Below, one piece after another: positions 52,781 to 61,379 of a DNA stretch of 64,000 nucleotides. Source of the DNA: Amycolatopsis mediterranei (GTDB taxonomy: Bacteria; Actinomycetota; Actinomycetes; Mycobacteriales; Pseudonocardiaceae); the NCBI RefSeq assembly GCF_026017845.1, contig NZ_CP100416.1, positions 10,200,081 through 10,264,080 of the forward strand, written 5' to 3'. The first letter of the stretch is position 1; each line of letters starts with the position of its first letter. Position numbers and translations under genes: made by a program. Below the pieces are notes generated by a model, which searched no databases, had not been told where the DNA came from, and saw only the letters and a program-made list of their open reading frames with translations.

Positions 52781-53713
52781 GTGATCGAGCTGGTCCTGAC
52801 CGCGGCCGGGAGCCAACGCGTCCGGTTCGCGATCTCGCCGTTGGAGGAGGTGCTGGGCGCGGTCCAGACGCTGCTCGGCATCCGGCGGCACCCCGCGGCT
52901 CCGCCGTGGCTCTCCGAGGTGCCCGACGTGCCCGAGCTGACGGCGGTGCTGAGCGCGCGGCACTACCTCACCGAGTTCCTGAGCCCGCCGCCCGACGGTC
53001 CCGAGACGACCGCCGAAGCGCAGCTGGCGGTGGTGCGTGCGACGCCGCCCGCGCAGGTGGCGCTGGAGCTCGGCATGGTCGACGCGGACCTGTCCGGGCT
53101 GCCGGCCGACCCGACGGCCGCGCGCGACCTGCTGGCCGATCAGCTCGAGACGGTGTGGGACGCGCTGCTGGCCCCGGAGTGGCCCCGCCTGCGCGAGCTG
53201 CTCGCGGCGGACATCGCCCACCGGACGCGGCAGCTGGGGTCGGGCGGGCTCGCGGCGATGCTGGCGGAGCTCCACCCGCGCGTCCGGCTGTCGGGGACGT
53301 CGGTGCTGGTCGACGTCCGGTCCCGGGAGCGCCTGCCGATCGACGCGCGGGGGCTGCTGCTGATCCCGGCGGTGTTCGCGTGGCCGAACGTCGGGGTGGT
53401 GACGGTGCCGCCGTGGCAGATTTCGCTGCTGTACCCCGCCCGGGGCGTGGCTTCGCTGTGGACTTCCGCCGCCGAGCCGCCGGCACCGCTGGCGGAGGTG
53501 CTCGGCCGGACGCGGGCCCTGCTGCTGACCACGCTCGACCGCCCGGCGGCGACGACCGAGCTGGCCCGGCGCCACGACCTGGCACCGGCGACGGTTTCGG
53601 CCCACCTGACGGCGTTGCGCGCAGCGGGCTTGCTGGCGGCGGAACGCCGGGGTCATCGCGTGCTGTACCGGCGCACGGAACTCGGCGACGCGCTGCTCAC
53701 GGGCAAACTGTGA
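52781..53713 (+). CDS. ArsR-family regulator with N-terminal DUF5937
   Basis: 310 residues from GTG 52781. The long N-terminal DUF5937 domain (residues 1-220) may bind a ligand; the C-terminal winged helix reads TTELARRHDLAPATVSAHLTALRAAGLLAAERRGHRVLYRRTELGDAL. No metal-binding Cys cluster is seen, so the signal is probably a small molecule. Divergent from the MFS gene across a perfect operator, it should repress both and release in the presence of the transported compound. The phosphatase gene starts 3 bases after its stop. Confidence 0.87.
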   Translation: MIELVLTAAGSQRVRFAISPLEEVLGAVQTLLGIRRHPAAPPWLSEVPDVPELTAVLSARHYLTEFLSPPPDGPETTAEAQLAVVRATPPAQVALELGMVDADLSGLPADPTAARDLLADQLETVWDALLAPEWPRLRELLAADIAHRTRQLGSGGLAAMLAELHPRVRLSGTSVLVDVRSRERLPIDARGLLLIPAVFAWPNVGVVTVPPWQISLLYPARGVASLWTSAAEPPAPLAEVLGRTRALLLTTLDRPAATTELARRHDLAPATVSAHLTALRAAGLLAAERRGHRVLYRRTELGDALLTGKL

Positions 53714-53716
53714 CAG

Positions 53717-54487
53717 ATGAACAGAGCCGTGGACTGGGAAGGCTTCTACAACACCAGGGATCTCGGTGGCCTGCCGACGCGCTCGGGCGAGACGACCCGC
53801 CGCGGCGCGTTCTTCAGGGCGGCCGACCTGAGGTTCGTGACCGGCGCCGGGTGGGACCAAGCCCGGGAGGCCGGCGTCCGGACCGTCATCGACCTGCGCA
53901 ACCCCGACGAGATCCGGCCGACGGCGGACGCCACGACGGCGCTGGCGGGTTCCGCGCAGTTCGCCGCCGCGACCGGTCCGGCCGTTCCGGCGGACCTCGA
54001 CCGCGTCGAGGTTCCCCTCGACGACATCGACGACCTCGAGTTCTGGCGGTACGTCAACCGCGAGCGGCTGAACGGCAGCCCGCTCTACTACCGCCCCTTC
54101 CTCGACCGGAAGGCCGAGCGCTGCGCCGCCGTCGTCGAAGCGATCGCCCGGTCCGCGCCCGGCGGTGTCCTGTTCCACTGCGGTTCCGGGCGCGACCGGA
54201 CCGGTCTCGTCGCGCTCCTGCTCCTGGCGCTGGCCGGCGTCGGCCCCGACGCCATCGCCGCGGACTACGCCCTGTCCACCGAAGCCGTGAGACCGCTGTA
54301 CGCCGCGATGGGCACCGATGACCAGGGGCCGGTCATCGCGACGATCCTCGCGGAGCGGGGCACCACGACCGCGGCAGCCGTCCGGGACACGCTCGCCGGG
54401 TTCGACGTCGAGCGGTACCTCCTCGACGCCAATGTTGCCGCCGGCGACCTCGACGAGATCCGGCACCGGCTGACGCGGCGGGACTAG
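53717..54487 (+). CDS. Tyrosine-protein phosphatase (DSP/PtpB-like)
   Basis: 256 residues. NTRDLGGLPTRSG near the N-terminus is the hallmark of PtpB/lipid-phosphatase-like enzymes; the P-loop HCGSGRDRTG holds the catalytic Cys and Arg (C-x5-R), and the Asp of the loop follows. It could act on phosphotyrosine, phosphoserine or phosphoinositides. It follows the ArsR gene by 3 bases and lies 34 bases before the metallo-hydrolase. Confidence 0.9.
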   Translation: MNRAVDWEGFYNTRDLGGLPTRSGETTRRGAFFRAADLRFVTGAGWDQAREAGVRTVIDLRNPDEIRPTADATTALAGSAQFAAATGPAVPADLDRVEVPLDDIDDLEFWRYVNRERLNGSPLYYRPFLDRKAERCAAVVEAIARSAPGGVLFHCGSGRDRTGLVALLLLALAGVGPDAIAADYALSTEAVRPLYAAMGTDDQGPVIATILAERGTTTAAAVRDTLAGFDVERYLLDANVAAGDLDEIRHRLTRRD

Positions 54488-54521
54488 GCTGGGATCGACC
54501 ACCCGTGAAGGAGAACCATCG

Positions 54522-55157
54522 ATGCGTATCGTCCATTTCGGACACGCCTGCCTGTTGCTGGAGACCGGCTCCGAGCGGATCCTGATCGATCCCGGCGTCT
54601 TCTCCACCGGCTTCGAAGGTGAGCGGGAGCTGTCCGCCGTGCTGGTCACGCACCAGCACTTCGACCACCTCGACGTCGAACGGCTGCCCCGGGTCCTCGA
54701 AGCCAACCCCGGTGCCAAGCTGATCGTCGATCCCGGGTCCGCTCCCGAGGTCGAGAAACTCGGCCTGGAGTTCGACGTGGCGAACGTCGGGGACGCCTTC
54801 GCCGTCGGGGACACCGCCATCAAGGCCGTCGGCGGGGAGCACGCCGTCATCCACTCGGACATCCCCGTCATCCCGAACATCGGGTACGTCTTCGACGACG
54901 GTGCTTTCTTCCACCCCGGCGACTCGTTCTTCGTGCCCGGACAGCAGATCGACGTCCTGGGGCTGCCCACCGGGGCACCGTGGCTCAAGGCCGGGGAGGC
55001 CGTCGACTACCTGCGGGCCGTCGCGCCGCGGGTGGCCGTGCCCATCCACGAAGCCGTGCTCGCCAACCCCGCCATGCACTACGGCCTCTTCGGGAACCTC
55101 GCGCCCGAAGGCACCGAGGTCAAGGTGCTCGACCGGGGCGAACCCGCGAAGGTCTAG
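54522..55157 (+). CDS. MBL-fold metallo-hydrolase
   Basis: 211 residues from ATG 54522 with GAAGGAG upstream. The zinc motif is THQHFDHLD (HxHxDH), with further ligands in GGEHAVIH and GDSFF. UlaG/RomA-like layout beginning MRIVHFGHACLLLE. The substrate is unknown. Its stop overlaps that of the convergent deacetylase-like gene by 4 bases. Confidence 0.9.
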   Translation: MRIVHFGHACLLLETGSERILIDPGVFSTGFEGERELSAVLVTHQHFDHLDVERLPRVLEANPGAKLIVDPGSAPEVEKLGLEFDVANVGDAFAVGDTAIKAVGGEHAVIHSDIPVIPNIGYVFDDGAFFHPGDSFFVPGQQIDVLGLPTGAPWLKAGEAVDYLRAVAPRVAVPIHEAVLANPAMHYGLFGNLAPEGTEVKVLDRGEPAKV

Positions 55158-55867
55158 GCCGCCACCACGCGCAGCGAGCCGTAGGTCGCGCCGAACGCCC
55201 GGTTCTCCAGGGCGACGTCCACCGCGTCGAGCAGCGCCTGGCGGAGGCCGGGGCGGGTCAGGTCCGTGGCATCGACCCCCAGCCGGACCAGCCCGCCCCG
55301 GCGGGCCGAGCGGGCCGCCGCCAGCACCAGGGTGAAGCAGCGCACCGTCTCCGTGCGGTGCGACTGGCTCGTGAACTCACTCACCCGCGCGCGGCGCACC
55401 TCGCCGGTGACGAGGTCGCGGACCGCGCCGAGGTCCGCGCACAGCCGGAAACCGTGCTCGGCCAGCGCCTGCAGCGTGCCCGGGGAGGCGATCCAGCGGG
55501 GCGGGGCGAAGCCGTCGACCGACAAGCCGGCGTTGTCCAGCGCGGCCTTCGCGGCGATCAGCCGCAGGCGCGCCTCGTGTGCCGGAAGCGTCGCGAACTC
55601 CGCCCGCTTGCCCAGGTACACCGTGCGGTGCGTGGGCGTGATGGCGTGGTCGTAGCCGTGCAGCAGCACGGAATCACCGCCGCGGGCGCGGGTGCGCACC
55701 CACTCCGTCACCGGGCCTTCGCCGGTGCGGGCGGCGTACAGTACCGAGAGCGGCACCTTGCGGCGGTCGAGCTCGGCCGCGAGGTCGGCGCACCGGTGCA
55801 GCGTGCGCGGGGTGATTCCCGACAGCGAAACCAGCAAGCGAGCGTCCACGTCCCCATTGGGACGCAC
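55154..55867 (-). CDS. DUF2334-like polysaccharide deacetylase-fold protein
   Basis: 237 residues from GTG 55867; GTG 55849 is equally possible and would start at DARLLVSLSG. It has the deacetylase-like order: LLVSLSGITPRTLH, a His-Asp pair in LLHGYDHAI, then GFAPPRWIASPGTLQALAEHGFRLCADLGA. The usual metal-binding triad is not complete to my eye. It may modify a surface sugar or be catalytically altered. Convergent with the MBL gene. Confidence 0.75.
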   Translation of the reverse strand: MRPNGDVDARLLVSLSGITPRTLHRCADLAAELDRRKVPLSVLYAARTGEGPVTEWVRTRARGGDSVLLHGYDHAITPTHRTVYLGKRAEFATLPAHEARLRLIAAKAALDNAGLSVDGFAPPRWIASPGTLQALAEHGFRLCADLGAVRDLVTGEVRRARVSEFTSQSHRTETVRCFTLVLAAARSARRGGLVRLGVDATDLTRPGLRQALLDAVDVALENRAFGATYGSLRVVAA

Positions 55868-55923
55868 GCGTCTGAAACTCCCGTGAACTGCGCAGAACGG
55901 GCGGGCGACCGTTGCCGGAAGGC

Positions 55924-56439
55924 TCAGACCCCTTCACGCAGGCGCTGCACCGCCACCGCGATGCGGCCCCGCAGATCGGGGTCGGCGACCTGGCCGTCGG
56001 CGACGTCCACGCGCGCGACCGGGATCCGCGCGCAGGCCTCTTCGACGATCTTCGCGCCCGCGTACGTGAAGACCTTCCGCAGCGAGTCGTGCGCGTCCCG
56101 GCCGCCGGTCGGGGCCGCGATCGAGGACGCGTTGATCCAGGCCACCGGCTTGCCGTACATCTCGCCGCCGCCGACCGTCCAGTCGAGGAGGTTCTTGAAC
56201 GAGCCCGGCAGCCCGCCCGCGTACTCCGGCGTGCAGATCAGGACCGCGTCGGCTTCCTGCAGCGCGGCACGCAGCGAGACCACCTCGGGGTGCAGCGGGT
56301 CGCGGTCGTCATCGGGGTTGAAGTGCGGCAGATCGGCAAGGCCGGTGTACGTCTTGCTCGCGGTGAGGGTCGCGACGGTCCCCAGCACCGCCGCATTGCC
56401 CGAGCCGGCTCGCAGGCTGCCGCAGATCAGCAGGATCAC
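55924..56439 (-). CDS. NAD(P)H-dependent FMN reductase
   Basis: 171 residues from GTG 56439. Flavodoxin-like FMN site LLICGSLRAGSGNAAV, the PEYAGGLPGSFKNLLDW motif typical of this family. It reduces FMN or quinones with NAD(P)H. Its first 131 bases lie inside the extended reading frame of purC, in a different frame. Confidence 0.88.
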   Translation of the reverse strand: MILLICGSLRAGSGNAAVLGTVATLTASKTYTGLADLPHFNPDDDRDPLHPEVVSLRAALQEADAVLICTPEYAGGLPGSFKNLLDWTVGGGEMYGKPVAWINASSIAAPTGGRDAHDSLRKVFTYAGAKIVEEACARIPVARVDVADGQVADPDLRGRIAVAVQRLREGV

Positions 56440-57313
56440 GAGGCCAGTCTGCCAGCGAAAGCCCGGTGATGCGCTGGTACGCCTCGATGTACCGGTCGCG
56501 CGTGGCCGTCACCACTTCGGGCGGCAGTGGCGGCAGCGGGGAGACGCAGTCCCAGCCGGACACCGGGTCGACCAGCCAGTCGCGCACGTGCTGCTTGTCG
56601 AACGACGGCTGCGGGACGCCGGGCTGGTGGCCGTCGGCGAGCCAGTAGCGCGCCGAATCGGGTGTCAGCAGCTCGTCCGCGAGCACGAGCCCCCCGCCGG
56701 CGCCGATGCCGAATTCGAACTTCGTGTCCGCCAACAGCAGGCCCTGCTCCGCCGCGCGCGCGGCGCCCCGGCGGTACAGCTCCAGAGAGGCCTCCCGGAC
56801 CTCCCCGGCGAGCGCGCGGCCCAGCACCGAGACGCACCTACCGAAGTCGATGTTCTCGTCCTTGCAGCCGCGGGGCGCCTTGGTGGACGGGGTGAAGATC
56901 GGCTCGGGCAGCCGGGCCGACTCGGCCAGGCCGGGCGGCAGCGCCAGCCCGCACACCTGCCCGGACCGGCGGTAGTCCGCATACCCGCGGCCGGTGAGGT
57001 AGCCCCGGACGACCGCCTCCACCGGCAGCATGTCGAGCCGCTCGACCAGCAGCGCGCGGCCGCGCACGGCCTCCGGGATGAGCGGTCCCTCGCAGGTCAC
57101 GAGGTGGTTCGGGAGGACGTCGGCGAGTTGGCGGAACCAGAACACGCTCATCGCGGTGAGCACGCGGCCCTTGCCGGGGACCGAGGTGGGGAAGACGCGT
57201 TCGAAGGCGGAGATGCGGTCGGAGGCGACGACCAGCAGGTGCTCGTCGCCCACCGCGTACAGGTCACGGACCTTGCCGGTGGCCAGCCGTTCGAGGGTGG
57301 GGAGGGGTGTCAC
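56309..57313 (-). CDS. purC: Phosphoribosylaminoimidazole-succinocarboxamide synthase PurC with a 44-residue read-through tail
   Basis: 334 residues from GTG 57313, 7 bases after a TAGGGT box (57326-57321). SAICAR synthetase blocks: GKVRDLYAVGDEHLLVVASDRISAFE, VRGYLTGRGYADY, FEFGIGAGG-type nucleotide loop and DKQHVRDWL. The family normally ends near ITGLSLADWP (~290 residues). Here the frame lacks a stop there and runs on for 44 low-similarity residues (ending RPCRSAALQPR) into the FMN reductase gene. The core enzyme looks intact; the tail is the odd part. Confidence 0.92.
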   Translation of the reverse strand: MTPLPTLERLATGKVRDLYAVGDEHLLVVASDRISAFERVFPTSVPGKGRVLTAMSVFWFRQLADVLPNHLVTCEGPLIPEAVRGRALLVERLDMLPVEAVVRGYLTGRGYADYRRSGQVCGLALPPGLAESARLPEPIFTPSTKAPRGCKDENIDFGRCVSVLGRALAGEVREASLELYRRGAARAAEQGLLLADTKFEFGIGAGGGLVLADELLTPDSARYWLADGHQPGVPQPSFDKQHVRDWLVDPVSGWDCVSPLPPLPPEVVTATRDRYIEAYQRITGLSLADWPRDPADLRQPASRLGQCGGAGDRRDPHREQDVHRPCRSAALQPR

Positions 57314-57360
57314 GCGCTGAACCCTAACGGGCACCCTCCGCCACCATGGATGATGCTGGC

Positions 57361-58167
57361 ATGGCGTACGACTGGATCTCGGTGACCACCGACTACGGCC
57401 TGCGCGACGGCTTCGTGGCGGCCTGCCACGGCGTGATCGCGCGGCTGGCGCCCGCGGTGCGGGTGCTCGACGTGACCCACGAAGTGCCGCCCCAGGACAT
57501 CCGGCACGGGGCGATGGCGCTGGCCCAGACGGTCCCCTACCTGCCGGAATCGGTGCACGTCGCGGTCGTCGACCCCGGTGTCGGGACCGCGCGGCTCGGC
57601 GTGGTCGTCGTCGCGGAGGACGGGCTGCTGGTCGGGCCGGACAACGGCCTGCTGCTGCCCGCCGCGCAGGCGCTGGGCGGGGTCCAGGCGGCGTACGAAC
57701 TCGCCGAGCCGTCGCTGCGGCTGCCGGCGACGTCGGCGACGTTCCACGGGCGGGACGTCTTCGCGCCCGCGGCCGCGCACCTCGCGCTGGGTGTCGCCCC
57801 CGCGGACTTCGGCGACCCGGTGGCCGACCTGGTCGCGATGCCCGAGCCGTTCGTCGCCGCGTTCCCCGGGAAGCTCGTGTCGGAGGTCCTGACGGTCGAC
57901 CACTTCGGCAACGTCCAGCTGGCGGCGACCCCGGCGGACCTCGAGCTCTCGGGCCTGTCGGGCGCGGTTTCCGTGCACAGCGAGCGGGTGGCGGTGACCA
58001 CCGTGCTCGGGCGGACCTTCGCCGACGTCCCCGCCGGCGCGTCGGTGCTCTACACCGACTCGGCGGGCCGGCTCGCCGTCGCCGTGAACGGCGGCTCCGC
58101 GGCGGCCGTGCTCGGGCTCGGGCCGGCCCAGGAGTGCACGATCACCTCGTCGCCGACCGCGACCTGA
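57361..58167 (+). CDS. SAM hydrolase / halogenase-fold protein (DUF62)
   Basis: 268 residues from ATG 57361 (ATG 57346 possible). Family motifs: SVTTDYGLRDGFVAACHGVI, VAVVDPGVGTARLG, a VGPDNGLLLPAA block and NVQLAATP-like HFGNVQL. Most members hydrolyse S-adenosylmethionine to adenosine and methionine; fluorinases and chlorinases belong to the same fold, but they carry an extra loop that I do not see. The C-terminus overlaps the MOSC gene antisense for 118 bases. Confidence 0.88.
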   Translation: MAYDWISVTTDYGLRDGFVAACHGVIARLAPAVRVLDVTHEVPPQDIRHGAMALAQTVPYLPESVHVAVVDPGVGTARLGVVVVAEDGLLVGPDNGLLLPAAQALGGVQAAYELAEPSLRLPATSATFHGRDVFAPAAAHLALGVAPADFGDPVADLVAMPEPFVAAFPGKLVSEVLTVDHFGNVQLAATPADLELSGLSGAVSVHSERVAVTTVLGRTFADVPAGASVLYTDSAGRLAVAVNGGSAAAVLGLGPAQECTITSSPTAT

Positions 58168-58931
58168 CCCGGCCGCAGCACCGCGGCCTTCATCCCGAAG
58201 ACGACGCCGCCGCGCGGGTCACGCCGGTAGGTGGCGAGGGTGCGGATCGGTTCGGGGCCGGCCTTCTCGCCGGTCTCCTGGTCGACCATCGGGACCGTGC
58301 AGCGGACGCACTTCTCGGCGTAACCGAACTTCGCGGTGCCGGCGGTCAGCTCGCGGGCTTCGTCCTCGCGGTGGGGTTCGGCCCAGCCGGCGATGACGAG
58401 GTTGGGGCGGAAGCGGTCCATCGGGACGGGTTCGCCCTGACCGGCGGCGATCCGCTCGTTCAGGCTGTCCAAAGAGGACTCGGAGGCGATGAGCACCGCG
58501 TGCCCGTCCGCGAAGGCCGCCGCGCCCGGAAACTCGCCGACGGTGACTCGGTGGTGCTCGGGCGCGACGCCGATCAGTTCGGCCGGCCGGCCGAGCAGGT
58601 CCGAGAACCACTCGTCAGCCTGGGGATCTTGCCGGACGCCTTCGCCGTCCCAGGCGGACATCGACACCGGGCGCCGCGGGCCGTCGCGCCGGATGGCGAA
58701 GACGACGTCTTCACGACCGGGGGCGGACAGCGCGAGCCGGTCGCCGAGCACCCGCGGCCGGACGGTCGCCATGACCGGGTGCGGCCGCTGCGTGAGGATG
58801 TCGCTGTCCGGGGTGATGACCTGGAAGACCCGGTCGTGCGCGAGCCCGGCGGAGGTCACCTCGGCGGACGGCACGTCGACGCCGGCGCAGGCCTTGACCG
58901 GGTAATACGTCAGCCGAGCGATTCTCGCCAT
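58050..58931 (-). CDS. MOSC-domain protein with N-terminal beta-barrel
   Basis: 293 residues. The MOSC N-terminal barrel begins ARIARLTYYPVKACAGVDV; the MOSC core has DRFRPNLVIAGWAEP and the conserved Cys in GYAEKCVRCTVPMVD, which binds molybdenum cofactor sulfur. The domain should end near GDEVIVHSW, but the frame continues 26 residues, antisense to the SAM hydrolase gene. Relatives handle molybdenum-cofactor sulfuration or amidoxime reduction. Confidence 0.88.
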   Translation of the reverse strand: MARIARLTYYPVKACAGVDVPSAEVTSAGLAHDRVFQVITPDSDILTQRPHPVMATVRPRVLGDRLALSAPGREDVVFAIRRDGPRRPVSMSAWDGEGVRQDPQADEWFSDLLGRPAELIGVAPEHHRVTVGEFPGAAAFADGHAVLIASESSLDSLNERIAAGQGEPVPMDRFRPNLVIAGWAEPHREDEARELTAGTAKFGYAEKCVRCTVPMVDQETGEKAGPEPIRTLATYRRDPRGGVVFGMKAAVLRPGQVAVGDEVIVHSWAGPSPSTAAAEPPFTATASRPAESV

Positions 58932-58973
58932 CTCCGCAGGCTACCCGGGCCACGGCCGCCGAATCCTCTCCTT

Positions 58974-59717
58974 TCAGAGCACCTGTGAGAGGAACCGCTG
59001 CAAGCGCGGGCTCTGCGGCTCGTCGAAGAGCTCCGCCGGTGGGCCCTGCTCGACGATGCGGCCCGCGTCCATGAACGCCACCTCGTCGGCCACGCTGCGG
59101 GCGAACCCCATCTCGTGCGTCACCACGATCAACGTCAGCCCCCGCGAAGCCAGGCCCGCCATCAGGTTCAGCACGCCCTTGACCAGCTCCGGGTCCAGCG
59201 CGCTCGTCGCCTCGTCGAAGAGCATCACCTCGGGGTCCATCGCCAGCGCCCGCGCGATCGCGACGCGCTGCTGCTGGCCGCCGGACAACGCGCTGGGCCG
59301 GTACGGCGCCTTGTCCGCCAGGCCGACGTCCGCCAAGCGAGCCCGGGCGATCGCCGACGCCTCCTCCTTGCTCAGCTTCTTCACGCTGCGCAGCGGCAGC
59401 ACGATGTTGTCCAGCACGCTCCGGTGGCCGAAGAGGTTGAAGTGCTGGAACACCATGCCGACGCGCTGGCGCAGGGCGTCCGGGTCGGCCTTGATCACCG
59501 ATTCGCCGTCGAGCAGCAGATCGCCGGAATCGGGCTCCTGCAAGCGGTTCACGCAGCGCAGGAGCGTCGACTTGCCGGAGCCGGACGGGCCGATGACGCA
59601 CGTCGTCTTCCCGCTCTCGACCCGGAGGTCGACTCCGCGCAGGACTTCGAGCGTGCCGAAGCTGACGTGGATGTCCCGCAGCTCCACACTGGACGAGCGC
59701 ACCGCCGTCGTCGTCAC
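58974..59717 (-). CDS. Amino-acid ABC importer ATP-binding protein
   Basis: 247 residues from GTG 59717, overlapping the permease by 4 bases. Polar amino-acid type ATPase: GPSGSGKST, FQHFNLFGH Q-loop, LSGGQQQR and VMLFDEATSALD, then VTHEMGFA. It is the last gene of an operon with one permease and three binding proteins. Confidence 0.95.
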   Translation of the reverse strand: MTTTAVRSSSVELRDIHVSFGTLEVLRGVDLRVESGKTTCVIGPSGSGKSTLLRCVNRLQEPDSGDLLLDGESVIKADPDALRQRVGMVFQHFNLFGHRSVLDNIVLPLRSVKKLSKEEASAIARARLADVGLADKAPYRPSALSGGQQQRVAIARALAMDPEVMLFDEATSALDPELVKGVLNLMAGLASRGLTLIVVTHEMGFARSVADEVAFMDAGRIVEQGPPAELFDEPQSPRLQRFLSQVL

Positions 59718-60478
59718 GAGGGAACCTTCCCGCTGGCGACCAGGTCCAGCTCGTCTCCGTCGCCCGGCTCGTCAACGCGCACCTTGCGGCCGGTCCGGAG
59801 CTTCTTGTCGATGTAGTTGACCAGGTGCGTCAGCGGCACGGTGATCACCAGGAAGAACACGCCGGCGGCGACCAGCGGCGACAGGTTGCCGGTGTTCGCC
59901 GCGAGGTCCTGGCCGATCCGGAACAGCTCGCGCTGCCCGGACAGCAGCCCGAGCACGTAGACGAGGCTGGAGTCCTTGACCAGCGCGATGAACTGGTTCA
60001 CCAGCGCCGGCAGCACCCGCCGGACGCCCTGCGGGATGATCACCAGCAGCATCGACTTGGTGTAGCTCATCCCGAGCGCCCGGCTGGCCTCCATCTGGCC
60101 CTTGTCCACGCTCTGGATGCCGGACCGGAAGATCTCGCCGATGTAGGCCGCGGCGATCAGCGACAGCGCCAAAATGCCCATCGGGTACGGGTTCGTGCCG
60201 ACGACGTCCCGGGCGAGCGTGCCGAGCCCCTGGCCGATCAGCAGGATCGTGAGGATGGCCGGCAGCCCGCGGAAGATGTCGGTGTAGATCCGCGCGGGCC
60301 AGCGCAGCCACCACTTGGTGGACAGCCCCATCACCGCCAGCACCATGCCGACGACGGTGCCGATCAGCGCCGAGGACACCGACAGGATCAGCGTGTTGAG
60401 CAGTCCGGTCTTCAGCAGGTCCGGCAGGACTTGGGAAATGTAGTCCCAGTCCAGGAACGTGTTGACGAAATCGTCCAT
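59714..60478 (-). CDS. Amino-acid ABC importer permease
   Basis: 254 residues from ATG 60478. About five membrane segments and the EAA loop EASRALGMSYTKSMLLVIIPQGVRRVLP. Single permease, so it probably works as a homodimer. Starts 6 bases after the first binding protein. Confidence 0.94.
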   Translation of the reverse strand: MDDFVNTFLDWDYISQVLPDLLKTGLLNTLILSVSSALIGTVVGMVLAVMGLSTKWWLRWPARIYTDIFRGLPAILTILLIGQGLGTLARDVVGTNPYPMGILALSLIAAAYIGEIFRSGIQSVDKGQMEASRALGMSYTKSMLLVIIPQGVRRVLPALVNQFIALVKDSSLVYVLGLLSGQRELFRIGQDLAANTGNLSPLVAAGVFFLVITVPLTHLVNYIDKKLRTGRKVRVDEPGDGDELDLVASGKVPS

Positions 60479-60484
60479 TGTGGA

Positions 60485-61264
60485 CTACTGCCCCGCCTTG
60501 AACTCGGCGGGCACCGGCGCGGTGGGTTCGAACTGGTCGTGCACCTTGACCCACGTGCCGTCCGCGATGACCTTCTTCAGGCCGTCGTTGATCTTGTTGA
60601 TCAGGTCGGTGTTGCCCTTCTTGAAGGCGAACCCGTGCGGGATGGTCGTGGTGATGGCCTTGGTCACCTTGAGCTTCGCGTCGGCGTTGTTCTTCGCGTA
60701 GTCCTCGGCGGTGGCCTGGTCGAACACCGCGCCGTCGATCGCGCCGGTCTTGAGGGCGTTGAGGGCCGCGGCGTCATTGGGGAACCGGACAGCCTGCGCG
60801 GTCGGTGCGTTCGTGCCGAGCCACGTGTCCGAGACCGTGCCCTGGACGACGCCGATCCGCTTGCCCGCCAAGGAGTTCTCGTCGGTGATGCCGGCGGTCT
60901 CCTTGGCCTCGATGCCGAGCGCCTGGTAGTTGTACGGCGCCGAGAAGTCGACGGTCTTCTTGCGGGCGTCGGTCTGGGAGATCGCCGAGCTGCCGATGTC
61001 GAACGTGCCGTTCGCGACCTGGCCGAGCAGCGCCGAAAACTCGGTCGCGGCGAACTCCAGCTTCAGGCCTTCCTTGGCCGCGATGGCCTTCAGCAGCTCG
61101 TTGTCGAAGCCGGTGTAGTTGCCGTTCTCCTGGTAGGCGTTCGGCTTCGAGTCGCTCAGCGTGCCGACGCGCAGGGTCTTGTCGCCGCCGCTGTCCGAGC
61201 CGCCGCACGCCGTGAGCGCGGCCAGCAAGGTCGCGGTGAGCGCCGTGACCAGTGTCTTCTTCAT
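60485..61264 (-). CDS. Amino-acid-binding lipoprotein 1 (family 3)
   Basis: 259 residues. Lipobox LTAC after a short signal peptide, then the family 3 solute-binding fold: GNYTGFDNELLKAIAAK, FDIGSSAISQTDARKKTVDFS. Third binding protein in the operon order, with a copy of repeat R1 22 bases before its start and AGGAG near the ATG. The substrate is probably a polar amino acid such as glutamate or glutamine. Confidence 0.93.
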   Translation of the reverse strand: MKKTLVTALTATLLAALTACGGSDSGGDKTLRVGTLSDSKPNAYQENGNYTGFDNELLKAIAAKEGLKLEFAATEFSALLGQVANGTFDIGSSAISQTDARKKTVDFSAPYNYQALGIEAKETAGITDENSLAGKRIGVVQGTVSDTWLGTNAPTAQAVRFPNDAAALNALKTGAIDGAVFDQATAEDYAKNNADAKLKVTKAITTTIPHGFAFKKGNTDLINKINDGLKKVIADGTWVKVHDQFEPTAPVPAEFKAGQ

Positions 61265-61285
61265 GCTTCTCCTACTGTGCCGATC

Positions 61286-61379
61286 GTTACCAATCCGACC
61301 ACAGCCACGGCCGAATAACTTTGCGACAAAGGTTACGTGCCCCCGTGGGGGTCGGCCTACTTTTGGCCGGATTGGTAAC
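61286..61379. repeat. Full copy of 94-bp nested-palindrome repeat R1
   Basis: The ends GTTACCAATCCGACCA and TGGCCGGATTGGTAAC form an inverted repeat (15 of 16 pairs); inside are GGCCGA/TCGGCC and a central CCCCC/GGGGG. It overlaps the last codons (GYQSGQK) and stop of the binding protein 2 gene and lies just upstream of binding protein 1. Confidence 0.85.
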
